Source: Anaerolineae bacterium (lineage in GTDB: Bacteria > Chloroflexota > Anaerolineae > Aggregatilineales > Phototrophicaceae). From it: a stretch of DNA of 64,000 nt. Both the position numbers and the translations under genes were made by a program. Position 1 is the stretch's first letter. The number at the start of each line of letters is the position of its first letter. This document shows positions 50,932-59,926 of the stretch, piece after piece. The stretch spans positions 434,001 through 498,000 of the forward strand of contig JAJEBY010000003.1 in assembly GCA_022822305.1 (NCBI GenBank). Reading direction: 5' to 3'. The notes beneath the pieces were generated by a model. That model ran no database searches, had not been told where the DNA came from, and was given only the letters and a program-made list of their open reading frames with translations.

Positions 50932-51714
50932 TCATTCCGCAGCCGCGAAGTGATCGCGCAGCGCAGCGACCATGAGTTTGAGGCTGGGGCGATCAGGGGA
51001 GAGGATGCGCCGGAAACCGTAGGCCGTCAATTTGTCGGCGGTCGCTGGACCCAGGCCGACGGCGGGAAGCGCCAACGCGGCGGGATGCGGACAACGCTCT
51101 CGGAAGAATCCCACGGCCGATGGGCTGGCGAAGGTCAACGCGTCGATAGCATCGCGCTCGATCATGGCGGGCACATCGTCCCCACCGCTGCCGTTCACCG
51201 TGCGATAGGCAACCTGGAGCACGACATCGGCGCCGCGCTCTCGCAAGATCTCGGCGGTTTTGGCGCCTGCCAATCCGGATTGGGGCAGATAGATCCGCTC
51301 ACCGGGTGCCACCGGCAGCGTGCGCGCCAGCACTCGCGTCGATGGCGCCTCCGGCACGAAATCCGCCCGTCGACCCATGCGCTGCAGCAGCGCGGCCGCG
51401 GTTGATGGACCGATGGCGGCAATACGGAGCCGCGTCCAATCGACCTCAATTTCCAACGCGCGCAGTCGTTCGTCCAAAGAGACAATCGTGTTGCTGCTGG
51501 TCAATATCAGCGTGTCGATTTGATACAGATTGCGCAGCTGTTCGTCGAGCGCGGACGTGTCTTCGAGCACAGCGATGGCGAGGCAGGGATAATCAACGGG
51601 TATCGCTGCCTGCTCTGTCAGCAGCTGCTTGAGCGTGGCCGCTTGATGCGCGGCGCGTGTGACCACGACGCGTTTGCCGCTAAGGGGCGAGATTTCTGAC
51701 ATCAGCTTTGTCAC
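50932..51714 (-). CDS. hemD: Uroporphyrinogen-III synthase
   Basis: A 260-residue HemD: R-V-V-V-T-R-A-A-H-Q (start of domain 1), T-L-I-L-T-S-S-N-T-I, A-A-I-G-P-S-T-A-A-A-L, I-Y-L-P-Q-S-G-L-A and D-A-L-T-F-A-S-P-S-A-V-G-F-F, then A-V-G-L-G-P-A-T-A-D. It closes hydroxymethylbilane with D-ring inversion. The family is poorly conserved but gene order with hemC fixes the call. The start GTG overlaps the hemC stop by 4 bases; an ATG 12 bases in is the alternative. Confidence 0.92.
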   Translation of the reverse strand: MTKLMSEISPLSGKRVVVTRAAHQAATLKQLLTEQAAIPVDYPCLAIAVLEDTSALDEQLRNLYQIDTLILTSSNTIVSLDERLRALEIEVDWTRLRIAAIGPSTAAALLQRMGRRADFVPEAPSTRVLARTLPVAPGERIYLPQSGLAGAKTAEILRERGADVVLQVAYRTVNGSGGDDVPAMIERDAIDALTFASPSAVGFFRERCPHPAALALPAVGLGPATADKLTAYGFRRILSPDRPSLKLMVAALRDHFAAAE

Positions 51715-52673
51715 CTGTCTTGTCTATCAGTCAATAAGTCTTGCAGGATCTGGCCGGCGCCTTCTTCCAGCGCCTCCTCCGCCAAGCGCGCGCCCAGCTG
51801 GCGCGCCATGGCTATGCCGCCGGCTCCATCAGTGACTGTTGTTTCTCCGACCACATCAATCTGCTCGGCGCCGTCCAGCGATGTCACGCGCCCGCGAAGA
51901 TTGAGCGTCCCGCCGCTGATGCGAGCGTAAGCGCCGACCGGAAGCGAGCAGCCGCCGGACAACGCAGCCAGAAAGGCGCGTTCGGCTTCAGTCGCGCACG
52001 CGGATTGCGTGTCATTGATCGCCAAGAGACGTACTGCCCAATCACCGCCGTTGACGTACTGCGCGGCCAGGGCGCCCTGCCCAGCAGCGCTGGTCATGCG
52101 CTTGGCATCAAAGATTTCGCTGATGTGATGCCGCAGCTGCAAGCGCGCCAGCCCAGCGACAGCCAGCACGAGCGCATCGTAGGGACTATCCGGCGCGAAC
52201 AGCTTCTGCAAGCGAGTCGGCACGTTTCCGCGAATATCCTGCACACGCAGATCGGGGCGCAGCCGCAGCAACTGCGCGCGCCGCCTGGGACTGCCGGTGC
52301 CGACGCACGCGCCGAAAGGCAGTTGATCCAAGGCATGTCCATCACGGCTGACCAGCGCGTCACGAGGGTCGCCGCGCTCCGGAATGGCGCAAATTACGAT
52401 TTCGTCTCCGGATGCGGTGGGCAGATCTTTCAGGCTGTGCACAGCGCAATCGATCTCGCCTCGGCGCAGCGCATTTTCCAATGCGCTGGTGAAGACGCCT
52501 GCGCCGCCGATGGCAGGCAACGGACTCGCGCGATCGGCATCGCCGCGCGTCGCAATGGTAATGACTTCTATGTCAATGTCGCTGAAGCGCGCGCGCAGCA
52601 GATCGGCGATGTGGTTGGCTTGCCACCGGGACAATTGCGATCCACGGGCGCCGATGCGCAGGGTTTCGGGCAT
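51711..52673 (-). CDS. hemC: Hydroxymethylbilane synthase (porphobilinogen deaminase)
   Basis: 320 residues from the ATG at 52673 (M-P-E-T-L-R-I-G-A-R-G-S-Q-L); the longer frame to 52739 is discarded because TATAAT (52712-52707) lies inside it. R-I-G-A-R-G-S-Q-L-S-R-W-Q-A, H-S-L-K-D-L-P-T and S-P-R-R-R-A-Q-L-L-R bind the chain; the Cys in SGGCSLPVGAYA carries the dipyrromethane cofactor. It builds the linear tetrapyrrole from four porphobilinogens. First gene of hemCD, divergent from the L,D-transpeptidase. Confidence 0.95.
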   Translation of the reverse strand: MPETLRIGARGSQLSRWQANHIADLLRARFSDIDIEVITIATRGDADRASPLPAIGGAGVFTSALENALRRGEIDCAVHSLKDLPTASGDEIVICAIPERGDPRDALVSRDGHALDQLPFGACVGTGSPRRRAQLLRLRPDLRVQDIRGNVPTRLQKLFAPDSPYDALVLAVAGLARLQLRHHISEIFDAKRMTSAAGQGALAAQYVNGGDWAVRLLAINDTQSACATEAERAFLAALSGGCSLPVGAYARISGGTLNLRGRVTSLDGAEQIDVVGETTVTDGAGGIAMARQLGARLAEEALEEGAGQILQDLLTDRQDR

Positions 52674-52832
52674 ATTGACCAAGACGAAGATTCGCGAACA
52701 CTCTTGATTATACACCGACCGTGGCGCAGCGGAGGGCAATCGTTGCCGCAGCCCCTCATACGGCTGTGGTATGATTTGCGCGTCGATATTGCTCCGCGCA
52801 ATCTCAAGTCATAACGTTCTAATGGAGAGGAC

Positions 52833-53906
52833 ATGCGCTTCTGGATTCTGGCGTTGATTATACCCTTCGCAACCTGTGTCAGTTTCGCGCTGGCACAGGA
52901 TCCGCCGGTCGAATTGGAATATGATCCCTCGGTTTGCTGGGATGGCGCGGCGGACAGCGACGCCTGCCGGGAGATGATCGCGGCGCACCCGAAGCCCGAG
53001 CTCGACAGCGTCGGCGAAGATCGCTTCACCCTCAGCCACTACAGCTTCTGGCGCGTCGGTCCCCAGGCGGTCAACTTGTACAACGCCCCGGATGGCTCGG
53101 TGGTGGGACAGATCGCCGCGGGATTCAACTTCGTCAACGCTATCAATACCAGCGTCGACGGCTGGATTCAGCGCCTGGGCGGCGAGTGGATCCGGCGCGC
53201 GGACGCCGAATACGTGCGCGCGTCCAACTTCACAGGTGTTTTGTTGCCGGACGATTGGCAGCATCCCTTTGCCATCATTCTGGACAAGACCGGCATCTAT
53301 ACCTCGCTGCAGCCGGGAGAAAGGGGCAGCGTCGAGAGTGGGTACGTCACCCGGCGCTATGACATTGTTAATATTTTTGCCCGTGAAGAAGACGCCGAGA
53401 GCAATGTCTGGTATCTGATCGGTCCCCGTCAATGGCTTCGGCAGGAATTCGTGGCAATGTTCGCGCCGGCGCGGCGTCCCTTCGGCGTGCGTGACCGCTG
53501 GGTAGCGGTCGATCTCTTCGAGCAGACCTTGATCGCCTACGAGGATGATGCGCCGGTTTTCGCCACGCTGGTTTCAAGCGGCTTGCCCGAATGGTCGACC
53601 AACGAAGGCATATTCGAGATTTGGGCGCGGCTCGATCGCGATTCGATGAGCGGCGCCACCGGCGCGCCCGATGCCTACGCCCTGCAAGATGTACCTTGGA
53701 CAATGTACTTTGATGGAAGCATCAGCCTGCACGGCGCCTATTGGCATGACGATTTCGGCTATCGCCGCAGTCATGGCTGCGTCAATTTGAGCATCAGCGA
53801 CGCGCGCTGGTTATACGAATGGACCGCGCAATCCGAGCCCAACGCGGAGGGCGACATCGTGAATCAAGTGGTGATTTTCAGCTCGGGTCAATATGCCGGC
53901 GAGTGA
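52833..53906 (+). CDS. Exported L,D-transpeptidase (YkuD domain)
   Basis: A 357-residue protein. Signal peptide ~1-20 (FWILALIIPFATCVSFALA-Q). Residues ~65-190 form an SH3-like, wall-binding region (V-N-L-Y-N-A-P-D-G, W-I-R-R-A-D-A-E-Y-V). YkuD domain ~215-350: V-A-V-D-L-F-E-Q-T-L-I-A-Y and the catalytic SLHGAYWHDDFG...RSHGCVNLS with the nucleophilic Cys after His. It makes 3-3 cross-links or anchors proteins to peptidoglycan. GGAGAGG before the ATG; TATGAT at 52770-52775. Confidence 0.93.
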   Translation: MRFWILALIIPFATCVSFALAQDPPVELEYDPSVCWDGAADSDACREMIAAHPKPELDSVGEDRFTLSHYSFWRVGPQAVNLYNAPDGSVVGQIAAGFNFVNAINTSVDGWIQRLGGEWIRRADAEYVRASNFTGVLLPDDWQHPFAIILDKTGIYTSLQPGERGSVESGYVTRRYDIVNIFAREEDAESNVWYLIGPRQWLRQEFVAMFAPARRPFGVRDRWVAVDLFEQTLIAYEDDAPVFATLVSSGLPEWSTNEGIFEIWARLDRDSMSGATGAPDAYALQDVPWTMYFDGSISLHGAYWHDDFGYRRSHGCVNLSISDARWLYEWTAQSEPNAEGDIVNQVVIFSSGQYAGE

Positions 53907-53970
53907 TAGTCGATAGCCCGCTATCCCATAAACGTAGCTGACAAGAGTTCAGGTTTGCTTTTCTTGAAAA

Positions 53971-53993
53971 TGAAAACTGCAGGACAGTTTTCA
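53971..53993 (+). terminator. Hairpin after the L,D-transpeptidase gene
   Basis: TGAAAACTG (53971-53979), 5-base loop CAGGA, CAGTTTTCA (53985-53993): a perfect 9-base stem 65 bases past the stop codon. The T-run is inside the stem rather than after it, so termination efficiency is uncertain. Confidence 0.4.
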
Positions 53994-54014
53994 CAGAAAT
54001 CTAAACTGGCGAAT

Positions 54015-54041
54015 ATCGTAGGGGCGATCTATCAGGTCGCC
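54015..54041 (+). repeat. Half copy of the double-hairpin repeat
   Basis: TCGTAGGGGCGATC... begins like copies 1 and 2 and forms GGGCGATCT/AGGTCGCCC with one G-T pair, but the second arm and the terminal CGCCCCTACA are missing. It is a decayed or single-arm form. Confidence 0.55.
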
Positions 54042-54118
54042 CGCATGGGCGAAAGAGACTCAGGACGCCGGGGGTGGTGGCTACTGAAACACGCTGACGT
54101 GAGCCATCCGCAAGATGA

Positions 54119-55135
54119 TCAGATCTCATTCACGGTCGGTTCAAAGCCGATCAAATCTCGCGCGCGGTCGTTGCTGACCAAAGCCGCCGCGCCTTCGATT
54201 GCCGAAGAACGTCTACTGACATCGGGAAAGAAGATCGAAAGCAGCGCCTCCGATTCGTAGTTGAGATAATTGCGATTGCTGTTGACAAAGAGCGGATGCG
54301 CACCGTCGAAGTCGGCGGTGACGGCGCCTTCAAACGCGGCCGTCGAATCGTCGGTATGAATGAAGGTCCAATAGTTGTAGCGGTCGAAGAAATATGCGTT
54401 GAAGAGCCAGTCATCTTGCGGCGCCTCTCGCTCAAAGCGGCCGGTTTGAACCGCCTCGTATTCCATGCTATGGCGGGCGCGCAACTCCAGCGCGCGTTCG
54501 CGGACTGACGCCAGCCTGCGCCGCTGTTCGTCCCCTGGCAGATGCCGGAAAGCGTCCAGCTCGCGGCGCGTCCGCGCGTAGTTATCGCGCAGATTTCGCT
54601 TCTCGATCATGTCGTCTGTCCAAACCGCCGGCAGTCGAAAGGAGACGCTGCTGATGCCGGCGCGGCGCCAAAAGTAGGCGGCGATTTCCTCCACCGCCTG
54701 CTTGGAAAAGGAATAGGCATCGGTGGTATGCGTCGGATGATTTTCGTCCAACGGAAAATAGTCGAACTGCCGATCATCGCAGCCCCAATAACCGCCCAGC
54801 GCGTTGATCGAGCTGGCTTGAGCAATGCGCTTGACACCGGCGCGCGCAGCCGCTTCAAAGACGTTGTAGGTTCCAGCGACATTGATATCGAACAAGGCGT
54901 GGTTGGGATGGGTGCGCGTGCTGGGAATGGCGGCCAGATGCACGATGGCATCGCAGCCGGCGACATGCTTGGCCAGGGCGTCAAAGTCACGAATGTCACA
55001 CTGCGCGTAGGCTGCGCCTGTCAGGTCGCAATCCGGTTCAATGCCGAGGATACGGACGTCCCAGCCATTTGACACAAATCGCTGGCAAATGGGCCTGCCG
55101 ACCAGCCCCGCCCCGCCGGTGATCAAGATGCGCAC
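54119..55135 (-). CDS. NAD-dependent epimerase/dehydratase (extended SDR)
   Basis: A 338-residue protein. Rossmann loop L-I-T-G-G-A-G-L-V-G-R-P-I (4-16), D-I-R-D (strand 3 acidic cap), H-L-A-A-I-P-S, catalytic Y-S-F-S-K (Tyr-x3-Lys), and a C-terminal sugar-binding half with V-N-S-N-R-N-Y. It acts on a nucleotide sugar or related substrate, which cannot be named. GTG start at 55135. The lactonase gene upstream ends 7 bases earlier, so the two form an operon. Confidence 0.9.
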   Translation of the reverse strand: MRILITGGAGLVGRPICQRFVSNGWDVRILGIEPDCDLTGAAYAQCDIRDFDALAKHVAGCDAIVHLAAIPSTRTHPNHALFDINVAGTYNVFEAAARAGVKRIAQASSINALGGYWGCDDRQFDYFPLDENHPTHTTDAYSFSKQAVEEIAAYFWRRAGISSVSFRLPAVWTDDMIEKRNLRDNYARTRRELDAFRHLPGDEQRRRLASVRERALELRARHSMEYEAVQTGRFEREAPQDDWLFNAYFFDRYNYWTFIHTDDSTAAFEGAVTADFDGAHPLFVNSNRNYLNYESEALLSIFFPDVSRRSSAIEGAAALVSNDRARDLIGFEPTVNEI

Positions 55136-55142
55136 GACGCGC

Positions 55143-56207
55143 CTAGCTGATCATTTTGAAAGTGATGGGTGCGGTCATGGCTACTGAGGACAGATAGACC
55201 AAGGCGCCCGAATCGGAGTCGATGGCGAAGATCGCGGCGCCGTCGGTATGGCGATTGCCGACGATCAAGAACTCGCCGCGCGGGTCGATCATGAAGGCGC
55301 GTGGCCAGGCGCCGCGCGTCGCTTCGATGTCGATGAGGCTGGGCATGCCTGCGCCGTCCAGCGCATAAATCGCGATGGAATCATGCCCGCGATTGGAGCC
55401 ATAAAGGAACCTGCCATTGGGATGAACATGCACATCGGCGGTGGTATTGGGCCGCCGGACCGGCTGCTGATAGCCATCGGGCAAGGTTGAGAGGATGGAC
55501 AATCGACGCCAGTTGTAGTCTTCGTCATAAGCGAAGCTCGCCATGGTCGAATCCAGCTCGTTGATGACGTACATCATCCGCAGCTCGGGATGAAGGGCGA
55601 CATGGCGCGGTCCGGCGCCGGCGGGCAGATCTAGCGTCTGCGCAAGGCTGAGCTTGCCGCGCTCCGTATCCAGCGCGTAAAGGTAAATCTTGTCCGTGCC
55701 CAAGTCCGGCACGACGGCAAAGCGATTATCCGGCGTAGTCACGATCATGTGGGGATGCGAGGTCTCCTGGCGATCGGGATTCACGCTTCGGCCATCGTGC
55801 TCGATCATGTCGGCGCGCGCGCCAATCATGCCGTCGCCATCAATGGGATAGACGCGAATATTGCCGCGGCCGCCGCCCGCTGTGCGGTAATTGACCATGA
55901 GCAGGTTGCGTCCGCTGTCGTCTACGCAAACATAGGCGGGCGAGGTTCCGCCGGCCGGCTGTCGGCTGAGCAGGCGCAGCTTGCCGTCATCGGGATCAAT
56001 GGCGAAAGAAACCACTTGCACGCCCTCGTCCATGGTGCCGGCGACCAGGAAGCGGCCGTTAGGATGGGGATTGAGATAGTGACATTCGCTGATCGCCGTG
56101 ACTTGCTGCACGATATTGAGATTTCCGCTGGCATAGTCGAGCTCGGCGACGGTGATGCCGTGAGGACCGCTGCCTCCGTTAGCGATATAGACAAGATTCT
56201 GGCGCAT
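55143..56207 (-). CDS. 6-phosphogluconolactonase-type seven-bladed propeller lactonase
   Basis: 354 residues from the ATG at 56207 (M-R-Q-N-L-V-Y-I-A-N-G-G-S-G) with AAAAGG 7 bases upstream. Seven repeats of ~50 residues each carry the Pgl/YbhE lactonase pattern (H-Y-L-N-P-H-P-N-G-R-F-L, H-V-A-L-H-P-E-L-R-M-M-Y-V-I-N-E-L-D-S-T-M, D-V-H-V-H-P-N-G-R-F-L-Y-G-S-N-R-G-H-D-S). It hydrolyses a sugar lactone; the physiological one is not certain. It is encoded just before the epimerase. Confidence 0.88.
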   Translation of the reverse strand: MRQNLVYIANGGSGPHGITVAELDYASGNLNIVQQVTAISECHYLNPHPNGRFLVAGTMDEGVQVVSFAIDPDDGKLRLLSRQPAGGTSPAYVCVDDSGRNLLMVNYRTAGGGRGNIRVYPIDGDGMIGARADMIEHDGRSVNPDRQETSHPHMIVTTPDNRFAVVPDLGTDKIYLYALDTERGKLSLAQTLDLPAGAGPRHVALHPELRMMYVINELDSTMASFAYDEDYNWRRLSILSTLPDGYQQPVRRPNTTADVHVHPNGRFLYGSNRGHDSIAIYALDGAGMPSLIDIEATRGAWPRAFMIDPRGEFLIVGNRHTDGAAIFAIDSDSGALVYLSSVAMTAPITFKMIS

Positions 56208-56348
56208 CTGATTGCCTTTTCTATATGAGTCGATCAGCCGCATTGTAGCTATCGCGGGTAGAAATTGCCATGCGGCTGCACGGCCGGTGTAGACGACGAC
56301 CGGGCGACCGGATTGGCCGCCCCTGCATTTTCAGAAAAACTTGACGAG

Positions 56349-57188
56349 CTAGCGCGATGCCACCTTGGCGTATTGCCAGACTGCCAACGGCATAAACACG
56401 GCGAAGATGCCGACGATCCAAATTAAGGCGATGGTGATATCGTCGGGATTAACGGTTCCGGTCATCAGGTCGCGGACGGCGCTGGCGACGACGCTCACCG
56501 GTTGATTCTCGGCGAAGGCGCGCAGCCAATCGGGCATGGTCACCGTGGGCACGAAGATGGAACTGGCGAAAGTCAAGGGGAACATCCAGATGAAGCCCGC
56601 TACTTGCGCCGATTCGGGATCTTTGACAAATAGACCGATGGTCGCGCCGATCCAGGTGAAGGAATGACCAAAGGCTATCGCCAACAAGATGCCGAGCAGC
56701 CCCGTACCCCAATCCTCGAAACGGAAACCGATCACATATCCTGCGACCATCATGATCGTCATGGTCACGGCGCCGCGCACGGTATCGGCAGTTGTGCGCC
56801 CGGCCAGCACAGCCGCCCGCGACATTGGCAGCGAACGGAAGCGATCAATCATCCCGCGCGACAAATCAAGATTCAGACCGATAGTCGTATTGGTCGACGC
56901 GAAGATGATGGTCTGAATAATGATGCCGGGCAGCAAGAACTTGATGTAATCGCCGCCGGTTGAGAAGCGTATGGCGCCGCCAAAAACGTAAGTGAAAAGC
57001 AGCAAGAACATCACCGGCTGAATGGTGGCGAAGATTAGCAGCTGCGGCTGCCGGAATAGCTGGATGAGGTTGCGGCGCATCACGACGTAAGAATCAGTGA
57101 AGGTCCAGACAAAGCGCTGGGCGATGCCTGAGCCTCCGGCCGGCAGGAAAGTTCCTGTTGATAGTGGTTGCAGTGTCTCTTGTGTCAT
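56349..57188 (-). CDS. ABC-2 family transporter permease (DrrB-like)
   Basis: A 279-residue protein with six membrane segments. L-R-Q-P-Q-L-L-I-F-A-T-I-Q-P-V-M-F-L-L-L-F, the F-R-S-L-P-M-S-R-A-A-V-L-A-G-R coupling region, and F-P-L-T-F-A-S-S-I-F-V-P are standard DrrB/ABC-2 features. It forms the export channel with the ATPase encoded 42 bases upstream. Good SD (GGAAAGAGAG). Substrate unknown; daunorubicin-type drugs or lipids are typical for the family. Confidence 0.92.
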   Translation of the reverse strand: MTQETLQPLSTGTFLPAGGSGIAQRFVWTFTDSYVVMRRNLIQLFRQPQLLIFATIQPVMFLLLFTYVFGGAIRFSTGGDYIKFLLPGIIIQTIIFASTNTTIGLNLDLSRGMIDRFRSLPMSRAAVLAGRTTADTVRGAVTMTIMMVAGYVIGFRFEDWGTGLLGILLAIAFGHSFTWIGATIGLFVKDPESAQVAGFIWMFPLTFASSIFVPTVTMPDWLRAFAENQPVSVVASAVRDLMTGTVNPDDITIALIWIVGIFAVFMPLAVWQYAKVASR

Positions 57189-57230
57189 CTCTCTCTTTCC
57201 TATCTGCTGAAGCTGTAATGTTGGGAGCAG

Positions 57231-58223
<993 letters not shown>

Positions 58224-58280
58224 TTGCTTTGACCTCTCTGATACTTTGGCGGATCTGAAAAGGGTGTGCCGGGCGCGACT

Positions 58281-58787
58281 TCAGCAGATGCATAGTTCAT
58301 TCTCATCCGAATCGTCTTCGAACAGCGATAGCACCCTTTCAAAGGTAGAAAGCGCGGCGATGCGCTCTTCCTCTGTCAAGGGCGCCAGCAATTCGCGCGC
58401 CAACTGCATGTGACTCGCTTCGGCATGACGCATACGCTCGACGCCGGCATCTGTCAATTCAACCAGCTTGCTGCGGCGGTCGCGCGGGTTTTCGATGCGG
58501 TAGACCAAGCCATCGGCTTCCAGACGGTCGATCATCTGCGACGCGTTGGACCGATTGGAGTAGACGCCGTCGGCAAAGAAACTAATCGGCTGCGGCGCGC
58601 CGGCGTCATAGAGCCGCTTGAGAAACCACAATTGTGGCGGCGACAGCGTGTCTTCGGCCTTGATCTGCTCGGCGTGCAACACCAGTTGGCGACAGATGCG
58701 CGTAATCAAAGTGAAAAATTGTTGCTCGAAGGGCGCATCGGGCGGCAACATAAGTTTGCCCAAGTGCTTCATATCTGAAATATCCAT
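58281..58787 (-). CDS. MarR-family transcriptional regulator
   Basis: A 168-residue winged-helix protein: recognition region F-A-D-G-V-Y-S-N-R-S-N-A-S-Q-M-I-D-R-L-E-A-D-G-L-V-Y-R, wing R-I-E-N-P-R-D-R-R-S-K-L-V-E-L-T-D-A-G (D-x-R is the MarR hallmark). The C-terminal helix ends with an acidic D-D-S-D-E-N-E-L-C-I-C. It should repress the operon until a ligand binds. The 15-base palindrome over its own start codon is the likely operator. Confidence 0.93.
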   Translation of the reverse strand: MDISDMKHLGKLMLPPDAPFEQQFFTLITRICRQLVLHAEQIKAEDTLSPPQLWFLKRLYDAGAPQPISFFADGVYSNRSNASQMIDRLEADGLVYRIENPRDRRSKLVELTDAGVERMRHAEASHMQLARELLAPLTEEERIAALSTFERVLSLFEDDSDENELCIC

Positions 58788-58821
58788 ATATGTAGCATAT
58801 ACGGATTTACCGGCTTGTCTA
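58787..58821 (-). promoter_or_regulatory. Promoter and MarR operator of the efflux operon
   Basis: Minus strand: TAGACA (58821-58816), 16-base spacer, TATGCT (58799-58794), 6 bases to the ATG (58787). The perfect palindrome TATATG-TAG-CATATA (58787-58801) covers the -10 and the first base of the start codon, so a bound MarR dimer would block polymerase. The mRNA would be leaderless. Confidence 0.65.
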
Positions 58822-58873
58822 TATGAAGTCTATTAGAAATGCGAAACAGCCGGGGGCATTTTGGGCGCTACGG

Positions 58874-59665
58874 CTACGGCTCGGCGAATACGACTTCAAA
58901 CAGCTTGGGCCAGTTCTTGCCGGTAATGAAGAAGGTCTCCGATTCCGGATTCCAGGCGATGCCATTGAGCACATCGCCCGGGGCGAGCCGCGCCTTTTCG
59001 TCATCGGTTAGAAGCGAAGACGCATCGATGACCGCATCAATGACGCCGGTGAATTTGTCGATGCGGAAGATGTAATCGGTATTCCAGGCGTTGGCGTAGA
59101 TGTGATCGCCGACGCATTCCAATTCGTTGAGCAGCTGCGGCGGAATGATCTCGTCGTTGAAGGTGACGGCGCCGCGGAAAATCAGCTGGAAGTTCTCGGC
59201 ATCGCGGATAGACAGGAAAGCCGTGCTGTCGCTCATGAAGAGGAAGCGCCCGTCATAACACAGGCCCCAGCCTTCGCCGTCATAGACAATTGTATCGCGC
59301 AGCTCGAAGGTCTCGAAGTCATAGACAAACGCTTGGCCGGCGCGCCAGGTCAGCTGGATCAGCGTGTCGCCGACGCGTTCCAGGCCCTCGGCGAAGTAGG
59401 CGTCATCAAGTGTTACCTGCTGCAGCGGCTGGCCGGTCTCGATATCGACGCGGCGCAGGCTCGACTGTCCCCATTGCCCAGTGCTTTCGTAGAGATAGCC
59501 GCCGTCCCAGAGCAAGCCTTGGGTGAATGCCTGATCATCGTGCGGATAAACGGCCAACACCCGGGGAACCAGGATTGGCGCCTCAGGTGACTGCGCTTGT
59601 GCTAGCGGCAGCGCGACCAGCGTCAAGACCAGCGCTAGCAACCCGCCTAAAGTTTTTGCCGCCAT
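58874..59665 (-). CDS. Glutaminyl-peptide cyclotransferase (plant/bacterial type)
   Basis: 263 residues from the ATG at 59665, set by GGGAG 8 bases upstream. Signal peptide ~1-23 (LGGLLALVLTLVALPLAQAQ). A five-bladed propeller follows with Y-P-H-D-D-Q-A-F-T-Q-G-L-L-W, Y-E-S-T-G-Q-W-G-Q-S-S-L-R, F-A-E-G-L, E-G-W-G-L-C and L-N-E-L-E, which form the glutamine cyclase active site. It converts N-terminal Gln of exported peptides to pyroglutamate outside the membrane. It ends 209 bases before the marR region on the same strand, with the marR promoter downstream. Confidence 0.92.
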   Translation of the reverse strand: MAAKTLGGLLALVLTLVALPLAQAQSPEAPILVPRVLAVYPHDDQAFTQGLLWDGGYLYESTGQWGQSSLRRVDIETGQPLQQVTLDDAYFAEGLERVGDTLIQLTWRAGQAFVYDFETFELRDTIVYDGEGWGLCYDGRFLFMSDSTAFLSIRDAENFQLIFRGAVTFNDEIIPPQLLNELECVGDHIYANAWNTDYIFRIDKFTGVIDAVIDASSLLTDDEKARLAPGDVLNGIAWNPESETFFITGKNWPKLFEVVFAEP

Positions 59666-59851
59666 CGTCGTCACTCCCATCCGCCGGACAAGCGGCTATG
59701 CTAGCAGGCGCTGGCCTTGCGCCGCCAGCCCGATTTTGCCTCGCGCGCGAAGCGCCTGGACCCGCGGCGATCCGCGCCGGGATGAAGGCGATCAGTTGCA
59801 TTTGTACAATATCGACAGAAAATGACGAACAATTTCCATATTTTTCGCCGT

Positions 59852-59867
59852 GTATCTTGTCAGATAC
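59852..59867. promoter_or_regulatory. Palindrome upstream of glnA
   Basis: GTATCT-TGTC-AGATAC is a perfect 6-4-6 palindrome 60 bases before the glnA start. It does not match the TnrA/GlnR consensus. A TTGACA (59893-59898 region) lies between it and the gene without a clear -10. Role unproven. Confidence 0.35.
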
Positions 59868-59926
59868 GTCCAATAGAATGGCGTGGCTGACATTACTTGA
59901 CACGAGTAGCAAAAGGATGATAGGAA

